DNA of 64,000 nucleotides from Bacteroidales bacterium (GCA_014860575.1 JACZJK010000016.1:124001-188000), one strand, 5' to 3'; shown: positions 19,596 to 28,589, numbered from the stretch's first letter. Program-made: numbers and translations. The notes: generated by a model not told the origin, from the letters alone.

Positions 19596-19677
19596 CCGCG
19601 TTTGAGCAAATAATGCAATCTCCGGAAGCCTGGCAATTGTTTTATTCGCATATTTGCCTGCACAATCCCTGCTCCCA

Positions 19678-20850
19678 ATGGAAAACAGTTTCTTTTTACA
19701 GCCCGTTGATTTACCGGACGACTCTTCTTCTCTGAAAACCGAATCGTTGCTGGCGACTCAGATTACACAACACATTGCCGGCAAACAATTTCCTGACATT
19801 TCATCTTGCCAGGTTGCCATCATCGGTGTTGAAGAAAGCCGCTATGCCGTTAATAATGCTGCCGGTTCCGGTGGACCTGATTTTGTCAGGCAATGCCTCT
19901 ATAATTTGCATGAAGGGCCATTCAAACTTGAAATTGCCGACCTCGGAAATATCAGGCAGGGCCATACTGTTGAAGACACTTACGCGGCTCTTACGGAAGT
20001 ACTCGTTGAACTGCTTGAAAAGAAAATAACGCCCATCATCATCGGCGGCAGCCAGGATCTGACTTACGGTTGCTATAAGGCTTATGAAAAACTCAAGCGC
20101 ATCATTAACATTGTTGCGGTTGATAATCAATTTGACCTTGGAACCGAGGAGAATTCGATGACTTCTGAAAGTTACCTCCGGAAAATTATCGTTCAGCAAC
20201 CCAACTATCTTTTCAACTACAGCAATATCGGGTATCAATCCTATCATGTTGATCAGGCAGCCATCAAATTAATGGAGAATATGTTTTTTGATGTGAGCCG
20301 CCTGGGGGTCGTGCGATCCGACCTGCATGAAGTAGAGCCGTTTATCCGCAATACCGATCTCCTTACTTTTGATATTGGAGCTATCCGTGCTGGTGATGCC
20401 CCTGGTCATGCTACCGCAGGCCCCAATGGGTTTTTTGGCGATGAAGCTTGCCAGATTGCCCGTTATGCAGGGCTTTCGGAAAAACTTACAGCCATTGGTT
20501 TTTTTGAGTACAATCCGAAATTCGATCAGCGGGGATTTACGGCAAATCTTATCGCTCAAATGATCTGGTATTTTCTTGAGGGTTTTTATAACCGTAAAAA
20601 TGAAGATCCTGCTGTGAACATGGACGACTTCATCAAATATTACGTTCCGGTGAACTCAACCGAAGAAGGAATTGTGTTTTACCGCAGCAAAAAAACCGAC
20701 CGCTGGTGGATGGAGATCGGTGCGAAACTCAATATCAAAAATGAATACCGCCGGCACAACCTTATACCATGTTCGTTCAAAGACTATAATACTGCTACCG
20801 AAAACGACATACCCGATCGCTGGTGGAAGGCATATCAGAAGCTGATGTGA
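19678..20850 (+). CDS. Arginase/formimidoylglutamase-fold protein lacking key metal ligands
   Basis: This 390-residue protein has the ureohydrolase (arginase/agmatinase/HutG) fold but damaged metal sites. Relative to the family motifs, GGxHS reads GGSQD (His to Gln), DAHxD reads DNQFD (His to Gln) and SFDxD reads TFDIG (Asp to Gly). Three of the six manganese ligands are therefore replaced, although the surrounding strands, including AGDAPGHATAGPNG, are well kept. Databases usually call such proteins formimidoylglutamase, but no other histidine-degradation gene is nearby and I doubt hydrolase activity. The C-terminal ~90 residues form an extra domain rich in Trp, Tyr and Lys. The open frame reaches a TTG at 19654; the ATG at 19678 is preferred. 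Confidence 0.85.
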   Translation: MENSFFLQPVDLPDDSSSLKTESLLATQITQHIAGKQFPDISSCQVAIIGVEESRYAVNNAAGSGGPDFVRQCLYNLHEGPFKLEIADLGNIRQGHTVEDTYAALTEVLVELLEKKITPIIIGGSQDLTYGCYKAYEKLKRIINIVAVDNQFDLGTEENSMTSESYLRKIIVQQPNYLFNYSNIGYQSYHVDQAAIKLMENMFFDVSRLGVVRSDLHEVEPFIRNTDLLTFDIGAIRAGDAPGHATAGPNGFFGDEACQIARYAGLSEKLTAIGFFEYNPKFDQRGFTANLIAQMIWYFLEGFYNRKNEDPAVNMDDFIKYYVPVNSTEEGIVFYRSKKTDRWWMEIGAKLNIKNEYRRHNLIPCSFKDYNTATENDIPDRWWKAYQKLM

Positions 20851-20929
20851 TTTGCGTCTAAATCAAACAATATTTTGTCCAGCTGTGGAGGATGAGGATG
20901 TCTCAAAACCACTGAGTTTGGTGTTTTTT

Positions 20930-20998
20930 GTCATTCTGAGCGCAGCGAAGAATCTAATGTACAATCAAATAGAGTTCCTTCACTTCGTTCAGGATGAC
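20930..20998. repeat. Dispersed ~70-bp imperfect palindrome, copy 1
   Basis: The ends are imperfect inverted repeats: GTCATTCTGAGCGCAGCGAA at the left and a near complement, ending TTCGTTCAGGATGAC, at the right. A second copy lies at 51818-51888 in the opposite orientation. The gap 20851-21057 contains no gene, so the element may also act as a hairpin between the convergent arginase-like gene and ruvC. Confidence 0.8.
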
Positions 20999-21057
20999 AA
21001 GATTTGACCTTCTAAGACAGCCTGTTAATATTGGTAATAAAAAAACACCAAAATCGT

Positions 21058-21609
21058 CTATAAAATCCTTTTCGGGTTGTCCTGTATAAAGGCTTTCCAA
21101 CTACTGTGTTTGTGGTTGGTTTCGCTTACTGGATTATTTTGATACGAATGGCAAACTGCTGCAGCCAGTCCGTCGCTGGCATCCAGGTTTTCAGGAATTG
21201 GAACCGATAACATTCCGGCCAGTATTGCCGCCACCTGTTCCTTTGAGGCATTGCCGTTACCTGTGATGGATTGTTTGATGCGGCGCGGAGAATACTCATA
21301 TACTTCAACACGCCGATATAAAGCAGCCGCCATGGCTACACCCTGTGCACGGCCAAGTTTAAGCATGGACTGAATGTTTTTCCCGAAGAAAGGCGCTTCA
21401 ATGGCCATTTCATCCGGGAGATACTGGTCAATAAGCTCAAGCGTAGTTTGAAAAATTGAATTTAATTTCAGCAGATGCGAATCTTTCCTGCCAAATCCTT
21501 TCGATCCAAATGAAATAAGCTCCAGGTTCTTACCTTTGCACCTGACAATTCCATAACCCATGATATTGGTGCCCGGGTCAATACCTAGTATAACACGATC
21601 TTTTTCCAA
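21058..21609 (-). CDS. ruvC: Holliday junction endonuclease RuvC
   Basis: RuvC resolves Holliday junctions as a dimer with RuvAB. The four acidic catalytic residues are present: Asp in ILGIDPGT, Glu in MAIEAPFF, and the two Asp of LDASDGLA. Only TTG starts are available. The upstream TTG (21636) lies inside an exact TACTTTTG promoter box, so the transcript probably starts after it; the TTG at 21609 is preferred and gives 183 residues, close to the usual ~188. The gene is divergent from the flippase-like gene with only 17 bases between starts, so each promoter must lie within the other gene. Confidence 0.93.
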   Translation of the reverse strand: MEKDRVILGIDPGTNIMGYGIVRCKGKNLELISFGSKGFGRKDSHLLKLNSIFQTTLELIDQYLPDEMAIEAPFFGKNIQSMLKLGRAQGVAMAAALYRRVEVYEYSPRRIKQSITGNGNASKEQVAAILAGMLSVPIPENLDASDGLAAAVCHSYQNNPVSETNHKHSSWKAFIQDNPKRIL

Positions 21610-21626
21610 AACCTGAAGCGTTTTTA

Positions 21627-22658
21627 ATGAAGGCAAAAGTACGCAAATCGTTAAACTTCCTGCTGCAAATCGGTATCATCCTGGTAGCTTATGGGTTTAT
21701 TTACAGGCAAGTGGTTCAGAAAATGGAAATAACAGAGCTGGTGACCGGTTTAACTGCAAAATTCCATGACAGCACTTTCTTGATTTACCTGGGTTCGGTA
21801 TTCCTGCTAATGTTTGTAAACCTTGGCGTTGAGGCCTGGAAATGGAAGTTCCTGATCAGTAAATTTGAAACTGTCTCCTTTATGAATTCCTTCAAGGCTG
21901 TATTTTCCGGCATTACCGTCAGCGTGTTCACACCTAACAGGGTTGGTGAATATTTCGGTAGGGTGTTCATTCTTAAATCGCTACATCCGGTGAAAGGCAT
22001 TCTGATCACCTTTATCGGTAGCATGGGGCAATTAATGGCAACAATCCTTATCGGTTCATTCGGAGTGTTGCTTTTTCTGCCACGCATTATGGATGCATTT
22101 ATTTTTCCGAACCATTTGATTTTTATTGGCATTGTGATAACAACGCTGATAATATTGACCTTACTTGTTGTTTTATACCTTCATTTTTCGATACTGTCGC
22201 AGTTTGCCAGAAAGCTTTTTCCGGCTAAGACTGAGAAAATAAACAAATACGCCGGTGTATTTGAGAGTTATAGCAGCGCTGATCTTTCCTATGTGCTTTT
22301 ACTCAGCATCCTCAGGTATTGTGTGTTTACAACGCAGTTTATCCTTTTGCTGCTGGCGTTCGAAATGAAATTACCCTTCATGCATTACCTCATCGTAATC
22401 CCGGTAATTTTTCTTGTCATGACTTTAATTCCATCAGTTGCGCTTTCTGAATTAGGAATACGCGGAAGTGTATCGCTTTACCTGATTAGTTTATTTTTGA
22501 ATGAAAGCGCTGGAATTTACGATCCTTCATCGCTTGGAATTGTTGTTGCTTCCACCTTGTTGTGGCTTATCAATCTTGCGATCCCGGCCATCACCGGGGC
22601 TGTTTTTGTGTTCAACCTCAGGTTCATCCGATCCAAAAATAATCAATCAGGATCATGA
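21627..22658 (+). CDS. Flippase-like membrane protein (LPG synthase transmembrane / UPF0104 type)
   Basis: This 343-residue protein has about eight hydrophobic segments and resembles the transmembrane domain of lysylphosphatidylglycerol synthase/flippase (MprF). It contains the family-like motif FTPNRVGEYFGR near residue 110 and an SELGIRGS loop near residue 280. Stand-alone members often sit beside glycosyltransferases and are thought to move or handle lipid-linked substrates; that is inference from the family. Here its stop overlaps the start of a GT2 glycosyltransferase by four bases (ATGA), indicating translational coupling. No aminoacyl-transferase domain is attached, so it is not a full MprF. 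Confidence 0.87.
   Translation: MKAKVRKSLNFLLQIGIILVAYGFIYRQVVQKMEITELVTGLTAKFHDSTFLIYLGSVFLLMFVNLGVEAWKWKFLISKFETVSFMNSFKAVFSGITVSVFTPNRVGEYFGRVFILKSLHPVKGILITFIGSMGQLMATILIGSFGVLLFLPRIMDAFIFPNHLIFIGIVITTLIILTLLVVLYLHFSILSQFARKLFPAKTEKINKYAGVFESYSSADLSYVLLLSILRYCVFTTQFILLLLAFEMKLPFMHYLIVIPVIFLVMTLIPSVALSELGIRGSVSLYLISLFLNESAGIYDPSSLGIVVASTLLWLINLAIPAITGAVFVFNLRFIRSKNNQSGS
21634..21641 (-). promoter_or_regulatory. -7 box for ruvC, inside the divergent gene
   Basis: On the minus strand this is TACTTTTG, an exact match to the phylum box, with a TTTG 24 bases further upstream. It lies within the first codons of the flippase-like gene and covers the first possible ruvC TTG, which argues for the second TTG as the real ruvC start. 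Confidence 0.5.
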
Positions 22659-23800
22659 TTGTCGTAAGCACAATTTTCGTAACAATTGCGATTCTTTATG
22701 CAATCCTGATTTTAAGTCTTGCGTTGGGTTGGCGAAGAGTTCCTGATTTCAGTTGTGAGAGAAATATCGCTGCGCCATCAACAACTTTTGCCAGCATCAT
22801 CATTGCGGTTCGAAACGAAGAAAAAAACATTGCAACATGCCTGAATGATTTACTCAAACAGGATTTTCAGCTTTCTAATTTTGAAATCATAGTGGTTGAC
22901 GATCATTCAATTGATGCTACGTATTCTGAAGTGAACGAAATTGTGCTTAAACATAGCAATGTTAAATTATTCAGTCTGGCCAATTTACCTCAGCACGCCA
23001 GTGGAAAAAAGGCTGCAGTTTCTTTTGGTGTGGGGCAGGCCCATGGCGAACTCATCATCACTACCGATGCCGATTGCCGGTTCTCAACAGACTGGCTTAC
23101 CTGCATAGTGGCATATTTTGAGCAGCACAAACCGGTAATGATCAGCGCCCCGGTTGCCTTTATACCCCAGGGGAGCATTATTGGCAATTTCATGGAACTG
23201 GAATTCATTAGTCTTGTTACCGCCGGAGCAGGCGCACTGGGATTGCGAAAACCATTAATGTGCAACGGTGCGAACCAGGCCTTTCGTCGGAATGTTTTTC
23301 TTGAACTCAATGCATTTGAGGCCAACAGCAATATGGCATCAGGCGATGATATGTTCCTGATGCATGGTATCCGAAAAAAGTATGGCGCAAATGCCATTCA
23401 CTTCCTGAAATCAGTAAAAGCGATAGTAAAAACACCGGCACCAGCAAACCTGCATGAATTCCTGATGCAACGCATCCGCTGGGGTTCAAAAACAAGGGCT
23501 TATCCGGACAGTTTTACAGCCGTCGTAGCATTGGTTGTTTTCCTTAACTCCATGCTTTTGTCGGGAGGAGTAATATCATTGCCATTTTATAGTGGTCTAC
23601 TCTACCCGGTTCTGACAGGCTGGGGTCTTAAAATTGCAAGTGATTTTTTATTGCTTTACAGGGGATGCGATTTATTTGATCGCCGCAAATTACTATTTTG
23701 GTTTATTCCCTTTCAGGCAGTGTATGTGGTTTATATTACCCTGGTTGTGTTTATGTCCTTATTTTCAGGATACCGTTGGAAAGGACGGAGTCACCGCTAA
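22655..23800 (+). CDS. Membrane-bound family 2 glycosyltransferase
   Basis: This 381-residue GT2 enzyme begins with one membrane helix (about residues 1-25). A GT-A catalytic domain follows with IIAVRNEEKN, the nucleotide-binding VVDDHS, the DxD-type TTDADC and the QRIRW acceptor motif. Three C-terminal membrane helices complete it (about 285-375). This layout is that of processive or lipid-linked glycosyltransferases. The start overlaps the upstream flippase-like gene by four bases. Together they suggest transfer of sugar to a lipid or polymer followed by movement across the membrane; donor and acceptor cannot be read from the sequence. The gene ends 20 bases before a convergent transporter gene. 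Confidence 0.92.
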   Translation: MIVVSTIFVTIAILYAILILSLALGWRRVPDFSCERNIAAPSTTFASIIIAVRNEEKNIATCLNDLLKQDFQLSNFEIIVVDDHSIDATYSEVNEIVLKHSNVKLFSLANLPQHASGKKAAVSFGVGQAHGELIITTDADCRFSTDWLTCIVAYFEQHKPVMISAPVAFIPQGSIIGNFMELEFISLVTAGAGALGLRKPLMCNGANQAFRRNVFLELNAFEANSNMASGDDMFLMHGIRKKYGANAIHFLKSVKAIVKTPAPANLHEFLMQRIRWGSKTRAYPDSFTAVVALVVFLNSMLLSGGVISLPFYSGLLYPVLTGWGLKIASDFLLLYRGCDLFDRRKLLFWFIPFQAVYVVYITLVVFMSLFSGYRWKGRSHR

Positions 23801-23820
23801 AAAATTCCTGAACATTCACT

Positions 23821-24729
23821 TTAAGATTGATTCCTGCTTAATCCGGCTGTGCTGTTAGGCTCCATGTGTATGGTAGCCGTTATTCCGGTTTCTTCGAGTA
23901 TGGCGATCTCAATTTTTGAAGCAATATCGTGCGCGTTGTGAAGGGTCATATCGTGTGGCAGCTTGATATGGCAGGTAAGCTCGGTGTGATCTCCATAATT
24001 ATGCGTGTGAACGTGATGAAGCTCAACATCACGGCCAATTACTTTTATAGGAATTTCTCTCAGTAAATCAACAAGTTGCTTGCTTGGCTTTTCACCAAGA
24101 ATGCTCTGTGTTGAGTCTTTAATTATATCATACGCAGCATAAAATAAAGCTATTGAAACTAATATTCCAAGAGCGCCATCCATCCACCAGAAACGTGATC
24201 CGAAAATAATACCTACCAGGATCAGCAACGAAGATACCGAATCGCTACGATGGTGCCAGCCGTCAGCTTTTACGGATTTAGCGCCGGTTTTCCTGTAAAT
24301 CCAAAATGCATATTGGGCCAGTGCCTCCTTTATAACCACCGACAGCACCGTTGCTACCAAAGCAATTGTGCCATATTGAGCTCCTTCATGATCCCGAAGC
24401 TTCCCGATCGAGTCAATCAGGAAGTTCAAACCAACAACTGCAAGCAAGGTTCCGATTATAAGTGCTGCAATCCATTCGGCTCGCCCATGACCGAAAGGGT
24501 GTTCATGATCGGCAGGCCTTGCAGAAATCCTGATCCCCACCAATAGGATCACAGAAGTAAGTGAGTCGCTGAGCGTATGCCATGCATCGGCAATGAGCGC
24601 TACTGATCCGCTTACAATTCCCGCCCAATATTTGATCAGAAATAGCCCAAGGTTGGCTGCCAGGGAGAACCAGCCTTCTTTTTTTGCAAGGCGAATGTTG
24701 TTTTTGGGATCGCGGCGACTAACAATCAT
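23821..24729 (-). CDS. Cation diffusion facilitator (CDF) metal exporter
   Basis: This 302-residue protein is a CDF-family antiporter. It has about six membrane helices in the first ~200 residues and a cytoplasmic ferredoxin-like domain at the C terminus. The metal site is visible as HxxxD in helix 2 (WHTLSD) and HxxxD in helix 5 (WHHRSD); His/Asp at both positions is typical of zinc-transporting members. His-rich stretches near the C-terminal domain (ELHHVHTHNYGDH) could bind regulatory metal. The start overlaps the ispD stop by four bases, so it is the last gene of the queA-ispD-CDF operon. Zinc efflux is inferred from the motif, not proven. Confidence 0.95.
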   Translation of the reverse strand: MIVSRRDPKNNIRLAKKEGWFSLAANLGLFLIKYWAGIVSGSVALIADAWHTLSDSLTSVILLVGIRISARPADHEHPFGHGRAEWIAALIIGTLLAVVGLNFLIDSIGKLRDHEGAQYGTIALVATVLSVVIKEALAQYAFWIYRKTGAKSVKADGWHHRSDSVSSLLILVGIIFGSRFWWMDGALGILVSIALFYAAYDIIKDSTQSILGEKPSKQLVDLLREIPIKVIGRDVELHHVHTHNYGDHTELTCHIKLPHDMTLHNAHDIASKIEIAILEETGITATIHMEPNSTAGLSRNQS

Positions 24730-25406
24730 AAGTCCTTGATTTTTGCATTCAGCAAAGCCTCGGCAATAGTTAAGTCCTGCGGGTTAGTTACTTTAATATT
24801 CCCAGCACTTCCTTCAATCAGTGTTACTTTTTCACCTGCTGCTTCTACCACTGTTGCATCATCAGTGAAATGAACCTGGTATTGATGCAGATAAGCTGCT
24901 TTAATTATGGAACATTTGAAAACCTGTGGTGTTTGAACCAACCTTAGCGTATTTCGCTCAACTGATTTGTGAGCCGGGCCGTTAACCATGCGAACCGAGT
25001 CACTTATGCCTACCACGGGAACCACAGCACCCGATTTCTCTGCCGATCGGAAAGTATTCGTTATTAATTCGGAACTTACCAATGGTCTTGCTCCGTCATG
25101 AATAGCCACCAAACTATCATCATCTATAAGGCCAAGACCATTTTTAACGGAATGAAAGCGCTCAGGCCCGCCTTCAACAACTTTATGTGGAATTATGAAA
25201 TTGTATTGTAAGCAGAGCTCACTCCACGGGTTCATATAATCCTTTGGGATCACAACAACAATGCTGATACCGGGTTCGGCTTCGTAAAAAGCTTCAATGG
25301 GGTGCATCAGCATGGGCCTGCCGCACAAAAGTTCAAACTGTTTCGGGAGCTTGTTACTAAAGCGCTTACCGGTTCCGGCAGCAACTATGATCACGGATTT
25401 TTTCAA
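24726..25406 (-). CDS. ispD: 2-C-methyl-D-erythritol 4-phosphate cytidylyltransferase IspD
   Basis: IspD makes CDP-methylerythritol in the non-mevalonate isoprenoid pathway. It has the CTP-binding signature AAGTGKRF with PKQF just after it, then IHDGARPL, the QTPQVF motif and TDDAT. The preferred start is a TTG at 25406, giving MKKSVIIVAAG and 226 residues, the usual size. The open frame also allows a GTG at 25448, which would add 14 residues not expected in the family. It lies 60 bases after queA and overlaps the CDF gene by four bases. Confidence 0.93.
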   Translation of the reverse strand: MKKSVIIVAAGTGKRFSNKLPKQFELLCGRPMLMHPIEAFYEAEPGISIVVVIPKDYMNPWSELCLQYNFIIPHKVVEGGPERFHSVKNGLGLIDDDSLVAIHDGARPLVSSELITNTFRSAEKSGAVVPVVGISDSVRMVNGPAHKSVERNTLRLVQTPQVFKCSIIKAAYLHQYQVHFTDDATVVEAAGEKVTLIEGSAGNIKVTNPQDLTIAEALLNAKIKDL

Positions 25407-25466
25407 AGCTCTTGCACTTAATGCTGAGTAATAAAATGTGCCAGGCACTGCTTGCCGAAAGTCATG

Positions 25467-26522
25467 TCAGATAATTAACATGGCATCACCGTAAGAAAAG
25501 AATTTGTATTTCTTCTCAACAGCAACTTTATAGGCTTCCATAAGGAAGTCATAGCCTGCAAATGCGCACACCATCATCATCATGGGCGATTGAGGTAAAT
25601 GGAAATTACTTATCATGCTGCTGGCAATACTGAAATCGTAAGGCGGAAAAATAAACTTGTTGGTCCAGCCTTTATAAGGTTTTAACAAGCCCGATATAGT
25701 AACTGAAGATTCTATGGCTTTCATAGATGTGGTTCCAACAGCACAAACCTTTTTCTTGTTTAGTTTGCTTTTGTTTACGATTGAAACGGCCAGGTCCTCA
25801 ATAAGCATCTCTTCCGAATCGGTTTTGTGCTTGGTGAGGTCTTCAACTTCAATTCCCCTGAAGTTGCCAATACCAGCATGTAAAGTTACTTCGGCAAACG
25901 ATACGCCTTTGAGCTCCAGCCTTTTCATAAGTTCCCGGCTGAAGTGGAGTCCGGCAGCAGGAGCTGCAACAGCGCCGATATTTTTGGCGAAGATGGTCTG
26001 ATACCTTTCTTTGTCTTCCGGTTCAATATCACGCATACGCTGAATTTCTTCCGGCAGGGGCGGCCTTCCGATAGCTTCAATATTCCGTTTGAACTCATCG
26101 TACGATCCATCGTACAGAAAGCGAATGGTCCGACCGCGAGAGGTTGTGTTGTCAATTACTTCAGCTACCAACGAGTCGTCGTCGCCGAAATACAATTTGT
26201 TGCCAATACGGATTTTACGGGCAGGATCAACCAAAACGTCCCAAAGGCGTGTTTCGGCATTGAGTTCGCGTAATAAAAAAACAGTGATTTTTGCGCCGGT
26301 TTTTTCCTTTTCGCCGGTAAGCAAAGCTGGAAAAACCTTAGTATTATTGAGGATCATCACATCACCATCGCCGAAATATTCGAGGATGTCAGTAAAGTGT
26401 TTATGCTCAATGGTCTGGCCCTTTCTATTGAGCACCATGAGCTTTGCTTCATCGCGGTTACGCGCTGGGTGTTGTGCGATCAGGTCATTAGGCAAGTGAA
26501 ACCTGAATTGTGATAACTTCAT
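25467..26522 (-). CDS. queA: S-adenosylmethionine:tRNA ribosyltransferase-isomerase QueA
   Basis: QueA transfers the ribosyl part of SAM to preQ1-modified tRNA to form epoxyqueuosine. The 351-residue length is normal. Family features include an N-terminal [21 protein letters not shown]-like segment, [10 protein letters not shown], the conserved APAAGLHF and the TLHAGIGNF motif. It has a strong promoter of its own (26562-26592) in the 211-bp gap after truB, so it heads the queA-ispD-CDF operon. Cytosolic. Confidence 0.96.
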   Translation of the reverse strand: MKLSQFRFHLPNDLIAQHPARNRDEAKLMVLNRKGQTIEHKHFTDILEYFGDGDVMILNNTKVFPALLTGEKEKTGAKITVFLLRELNAETRLWDVLVDPARKIRIGNKLYFGDDDSLVAEVIDNTTSRGRTIRFLYDGSYDEFKRNIEAIGRPPLPEEIQRMRDIEPEDKERYQTIFAKNIGAVAAPAAGLHFSRELMKRLELKGVSFAEVTLHAGIGNFRGIEVEDLTKHKTDSEEMLIEDLAVSIVNKSKLNKKKVCAVGTTSMKAIESSVTISGLLKPYKGWTNKFIFPPYDFSIASSMISNFHLPQSPMMMMVCAFAGYDFLMEAYKVAVEKKYKFFSYGDAMLII

Positions 26523-26561
26523 ACAGTTCTAATAATCAATACCGATCTTGGAAAACGGGTG

Positions 26562-26592
26562 CAAAGATATGGCTTTTGCCTCTGAAAATCAA
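26562..26592 (-). promoter_or_regulatory. Promoter of the queA-ispD-CDF operon
   Basis: On the minus strand TTG (26592-26590) and an exact TATCTTTG box (26569-26562) are 20 bases apart, the best-spaced promoter in the window. The queA ATG follows 39 bases after the box. The rest of the truB-queA gap (26600-26733) shows nothing recognisable. Confidence 0.65.
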
Positions 26593-26733
26593 GTCCTAAA
26601 GTAAATTACTCATGAATCTTTTTTAATTTCATGATTTTTGCCATACTAGCTGTACTGACATTACCAGGCTATGATCCTGAATAACAGACAAGGCAGGATA
26701 ATCAGAAACGATTTTAAAAATGCACGTAAATTC

Positions 26734-27462
26734 CTACAGTTCGCCTGGCATTTTTCCTATTTCCATTATACTGTTCAAAAGGTCATCAACTTCAAAGGCA
26801 CTAATTGATTCAAAGTGGCCAATCCTATCGCGGTGCAAGGATTTGAGGTAAGCACCGCTGTTAAGCATAATGCCTAAATCACGGGCGATTGATCTTATAT
26901 AAGTTCCTTTGCTGCAAACGATGCTGAACCCAACATCAGGCGGTTCGTAAGAAGAGATTGTAAATGCACGGACCGTTACTTTGCGGGATTTCAGCTCAAG
27001 TTCTTCCTTGTTGCGTGCAAAATCAAAAGCCCTTCGTCCTCCGATTTTTATTGCCGAAAATACTGGTGGAACCTGGTCAATTTCTCCTGTTAAATTACAG
27101 ACCGCTTTTTGGATATCTTCTAAACTGATGTGGTCAAAAGGGTATGTTTGATCAATCTCAGTTTCCAGATCAAATGAAGGTGTGGTAGCGCCAAGTTGAA
27201 AGATGCCTGAATATTCTTTTTCCAGTTCCTGCATGCTTTCAATCTGTTTTGTGTGTTTACCACTGCACAGTATGAGCAACCCGGTGGCCAGCGGATCAAG
27301 CGTTCCTGCATGTCCGATGCGAAGTTTGGGAATGCCCATGTGCTTTTTTACCGCGTAACGCACCTTATTCACGACATCAAAAGAAGTCCAGCGATAGGGT
27401 TTGTTTACCGGAATAGTTTCGCCGGCTAAAAAGTCGAATGATTTTAATTTGTGCATCAGCAA
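26734..27462 (-). CDS. truB: tRNA pseudouridine(55) synthase TruB
   Basis: TruB makes pseudouridine 55 in the T-loop of tRNAs. The catalytic Asp is Asp56 in HAGTLDPLATG, with KPYRWTSFDVV before it and the conserved GTYIRSIARDLG near residue 190. At 242 residues it is on the short side, without a C-terminal PUA domain, as in other Bacteroidota. Either of two ATGs two codons apart could be the start. It follows uppP by 27 bases in the ftsX-DUF3098-uppP-truB operon. Confidence 0.96.
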   Translation of the reverse strand: MLMHKLKSFDFLAGETIPVNKPYRWTSFDVVNKVRYAVKKHMGIPKLRIGHAGTLDPLATGLLILCSGKHTKQIESMQELEKEYSGIFQLGATTPSFDLETEIDQTYPFDHISLEDIQKAVCNLTGEIDQVPPVFSAIKIGGRRAFDFARNKEELELKSRKVTVRAFTISSYEPPDVGFSIVCSKGTYIRSIARDLGIMLNSGAYLKSLHRDRIGHFESISAFEVDDLLNSIMEIGKMPGEL

Positions 27463-27489
27463 GAGTTAAGAATGCGGCCCGATAAAGGC

Positions 27490-28281
27490 TCAGAATATTG
27501 AAAAAGCGATTGCAAGCAGACCAATAACAAGGCAATAAATAGAGAAGTAAGCAATATTGCCTTTGCGAACCAGCGCCAGCATCCAGCCACAGGCAATAAT
27601 CCCTGAAACAAAAGCGGCGATAAAACCGACACCGAGTGGTAAAAGTTCATTGTCAACTGAAAAAGGTTCGGTAAACAAATCTCTGGCTTTCATCAACGTG
27701 GCCCCTGCAATTGGTGGCAAAACCATAAGAAATGAGAACTGGGTGGCGGCGCTTCGTTCGACGCCCAGCAATAAGGCGGTGCTAATGGTTGCACCCGATC
27801 TGGAAATCCCAGGTAAAATGGCTATGGTCTGGGCTATGCCAATGATCAGCGCATGAAAGTATCCCACTTCTTTGGTATTTGTTTTTACGAACCGTGTTAA
27901 AAATAAAATGGAGGCTGTAAGCAGTAACATAAAACCTACCAGCATAATGTTACCATCAAAAAACTGTTCAATCTGCGATTCAAAAAGTAAGCCGACAATC
28001 CCGGTTGGGATCATAGAAATTATAATCAGCGTGACGTATCGTGTTTCGGGGTTCCATTCAAAACGTAAAGTTTGGGTTATCAGATGCCAGATATCTTTTC
28101 TGAACACCACCAGAATGCTAAACATTGTAGCTGTATGAACAACTACCGAAAACATCAGATTATCAGAAAATTCAGTGCCGAGAATGGCTTTTCCGAGTTC
28201 GATATGACCGCTGCTGCTAACGGGAAGAAATTCAGTAAGCCCTTGAAGTAATCCAAGGATGAGCGCTTCTAACCAGGTCAT
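27490..28281 (-). CDS. uppP: Undecaprenyl-diphosphatase UppP (BacA)
   Basis: UppP dephosphorylates undecaprenyl diphosphate to recycle the lipid carrier for peptidoglycan and polysaccharide synthesis. The two family signatures are present: LTEFLPVSSSGH near residue 17 and PGISRSGAT near residue 158, which contain the catalytic Glu, His/Ser and Arg. About eight membrane helices; 263 residues is normal. Its first base follows directly on the end of the DUF3098 gene, so translation is probably coupled. Over-expression of this family is known to give bacitracin resistance. Confidence 0.97.
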   Translation of the reverse strand: MTWLEALILGLLQGLTEFLPVSSSGHIELGKAILGTEFSDNLMFSVVVHTATMFSILVVFRKDIWHLITQTLRFEWNPETRYVTLIIISMIPTGIVGLLFESQIEQFFDGNIMLVGFMLLLTASILFLTRFVKTNTKEVGYFHALIIGIAQTIAILPGISRSGATISTALLLGVERSAATQFSFLMVLPPIAGATLMKARDLFTEPFSVDNELLPLGVGFIAAFVSGIIACGWMLALVRKGNIAYFSIYCLVIGLLAIAFSIF

Positions 28282-28566
28282 TTAGTCTGCTTGTTTGTCA
28301 GATACTGGCTTTTTCATTATCGCATAAACGCCGATGACATACCCGGCAAGCACTAAAATAGGTGCAAGTGTGATGCGGCGGAAACTGAAAATAGAGCGGT
28401 CAAAAACATTAGGATCTTCTGAACCACCTCCGGACATCATGATGAATCCCAGCATGATAAAAAGCAAGGCAAGTATCACAAGAAAATAGTTTGACCTGTC
28501 AAAAACGAGTTCGGATACGTTTGAAGACTTTGGATTGGATCTGGAGGTGTCGGGTTTTGGTGTCAT
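28282..28566 (-). CDS. DUF3098 small membrane protein
   Basis: This 94-residue protein has two membrane helices (about residues 28-48 and 66-86) joined by a loop with MSGGGSEDPNVFDRSIFSF, which matches the DUF3098 family. That family is restricted to Bacteroidota and typically lies between ftsX and uppP, exactly as here. No function is known. The location suggests a role in the cell-envelope or division machinery, but that is only guilt by association. The N-terminal ~25 residues are polar and variable. Confidence 0.9.
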   Translation of the reverse strand: MTPKPDTSRSNPKSSNVSELVFDRSNYFLVILALLFIMLGFIMMSGGGSEDPNVFDRSIFSFRRITLAPILVLAGYVIGVYAIMKKPVSDKQAD

Positions 28567-28589
28567 GGTAAAATGATATATGGTAAATC

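Noticed and set aside
19678-20850. Functional formimidoylglutamase in a histidine-degradation pathway
   Set aside because: Three of six metal ligands are substituted and no hut gene is nearby, so the usual annotation was not adopted.
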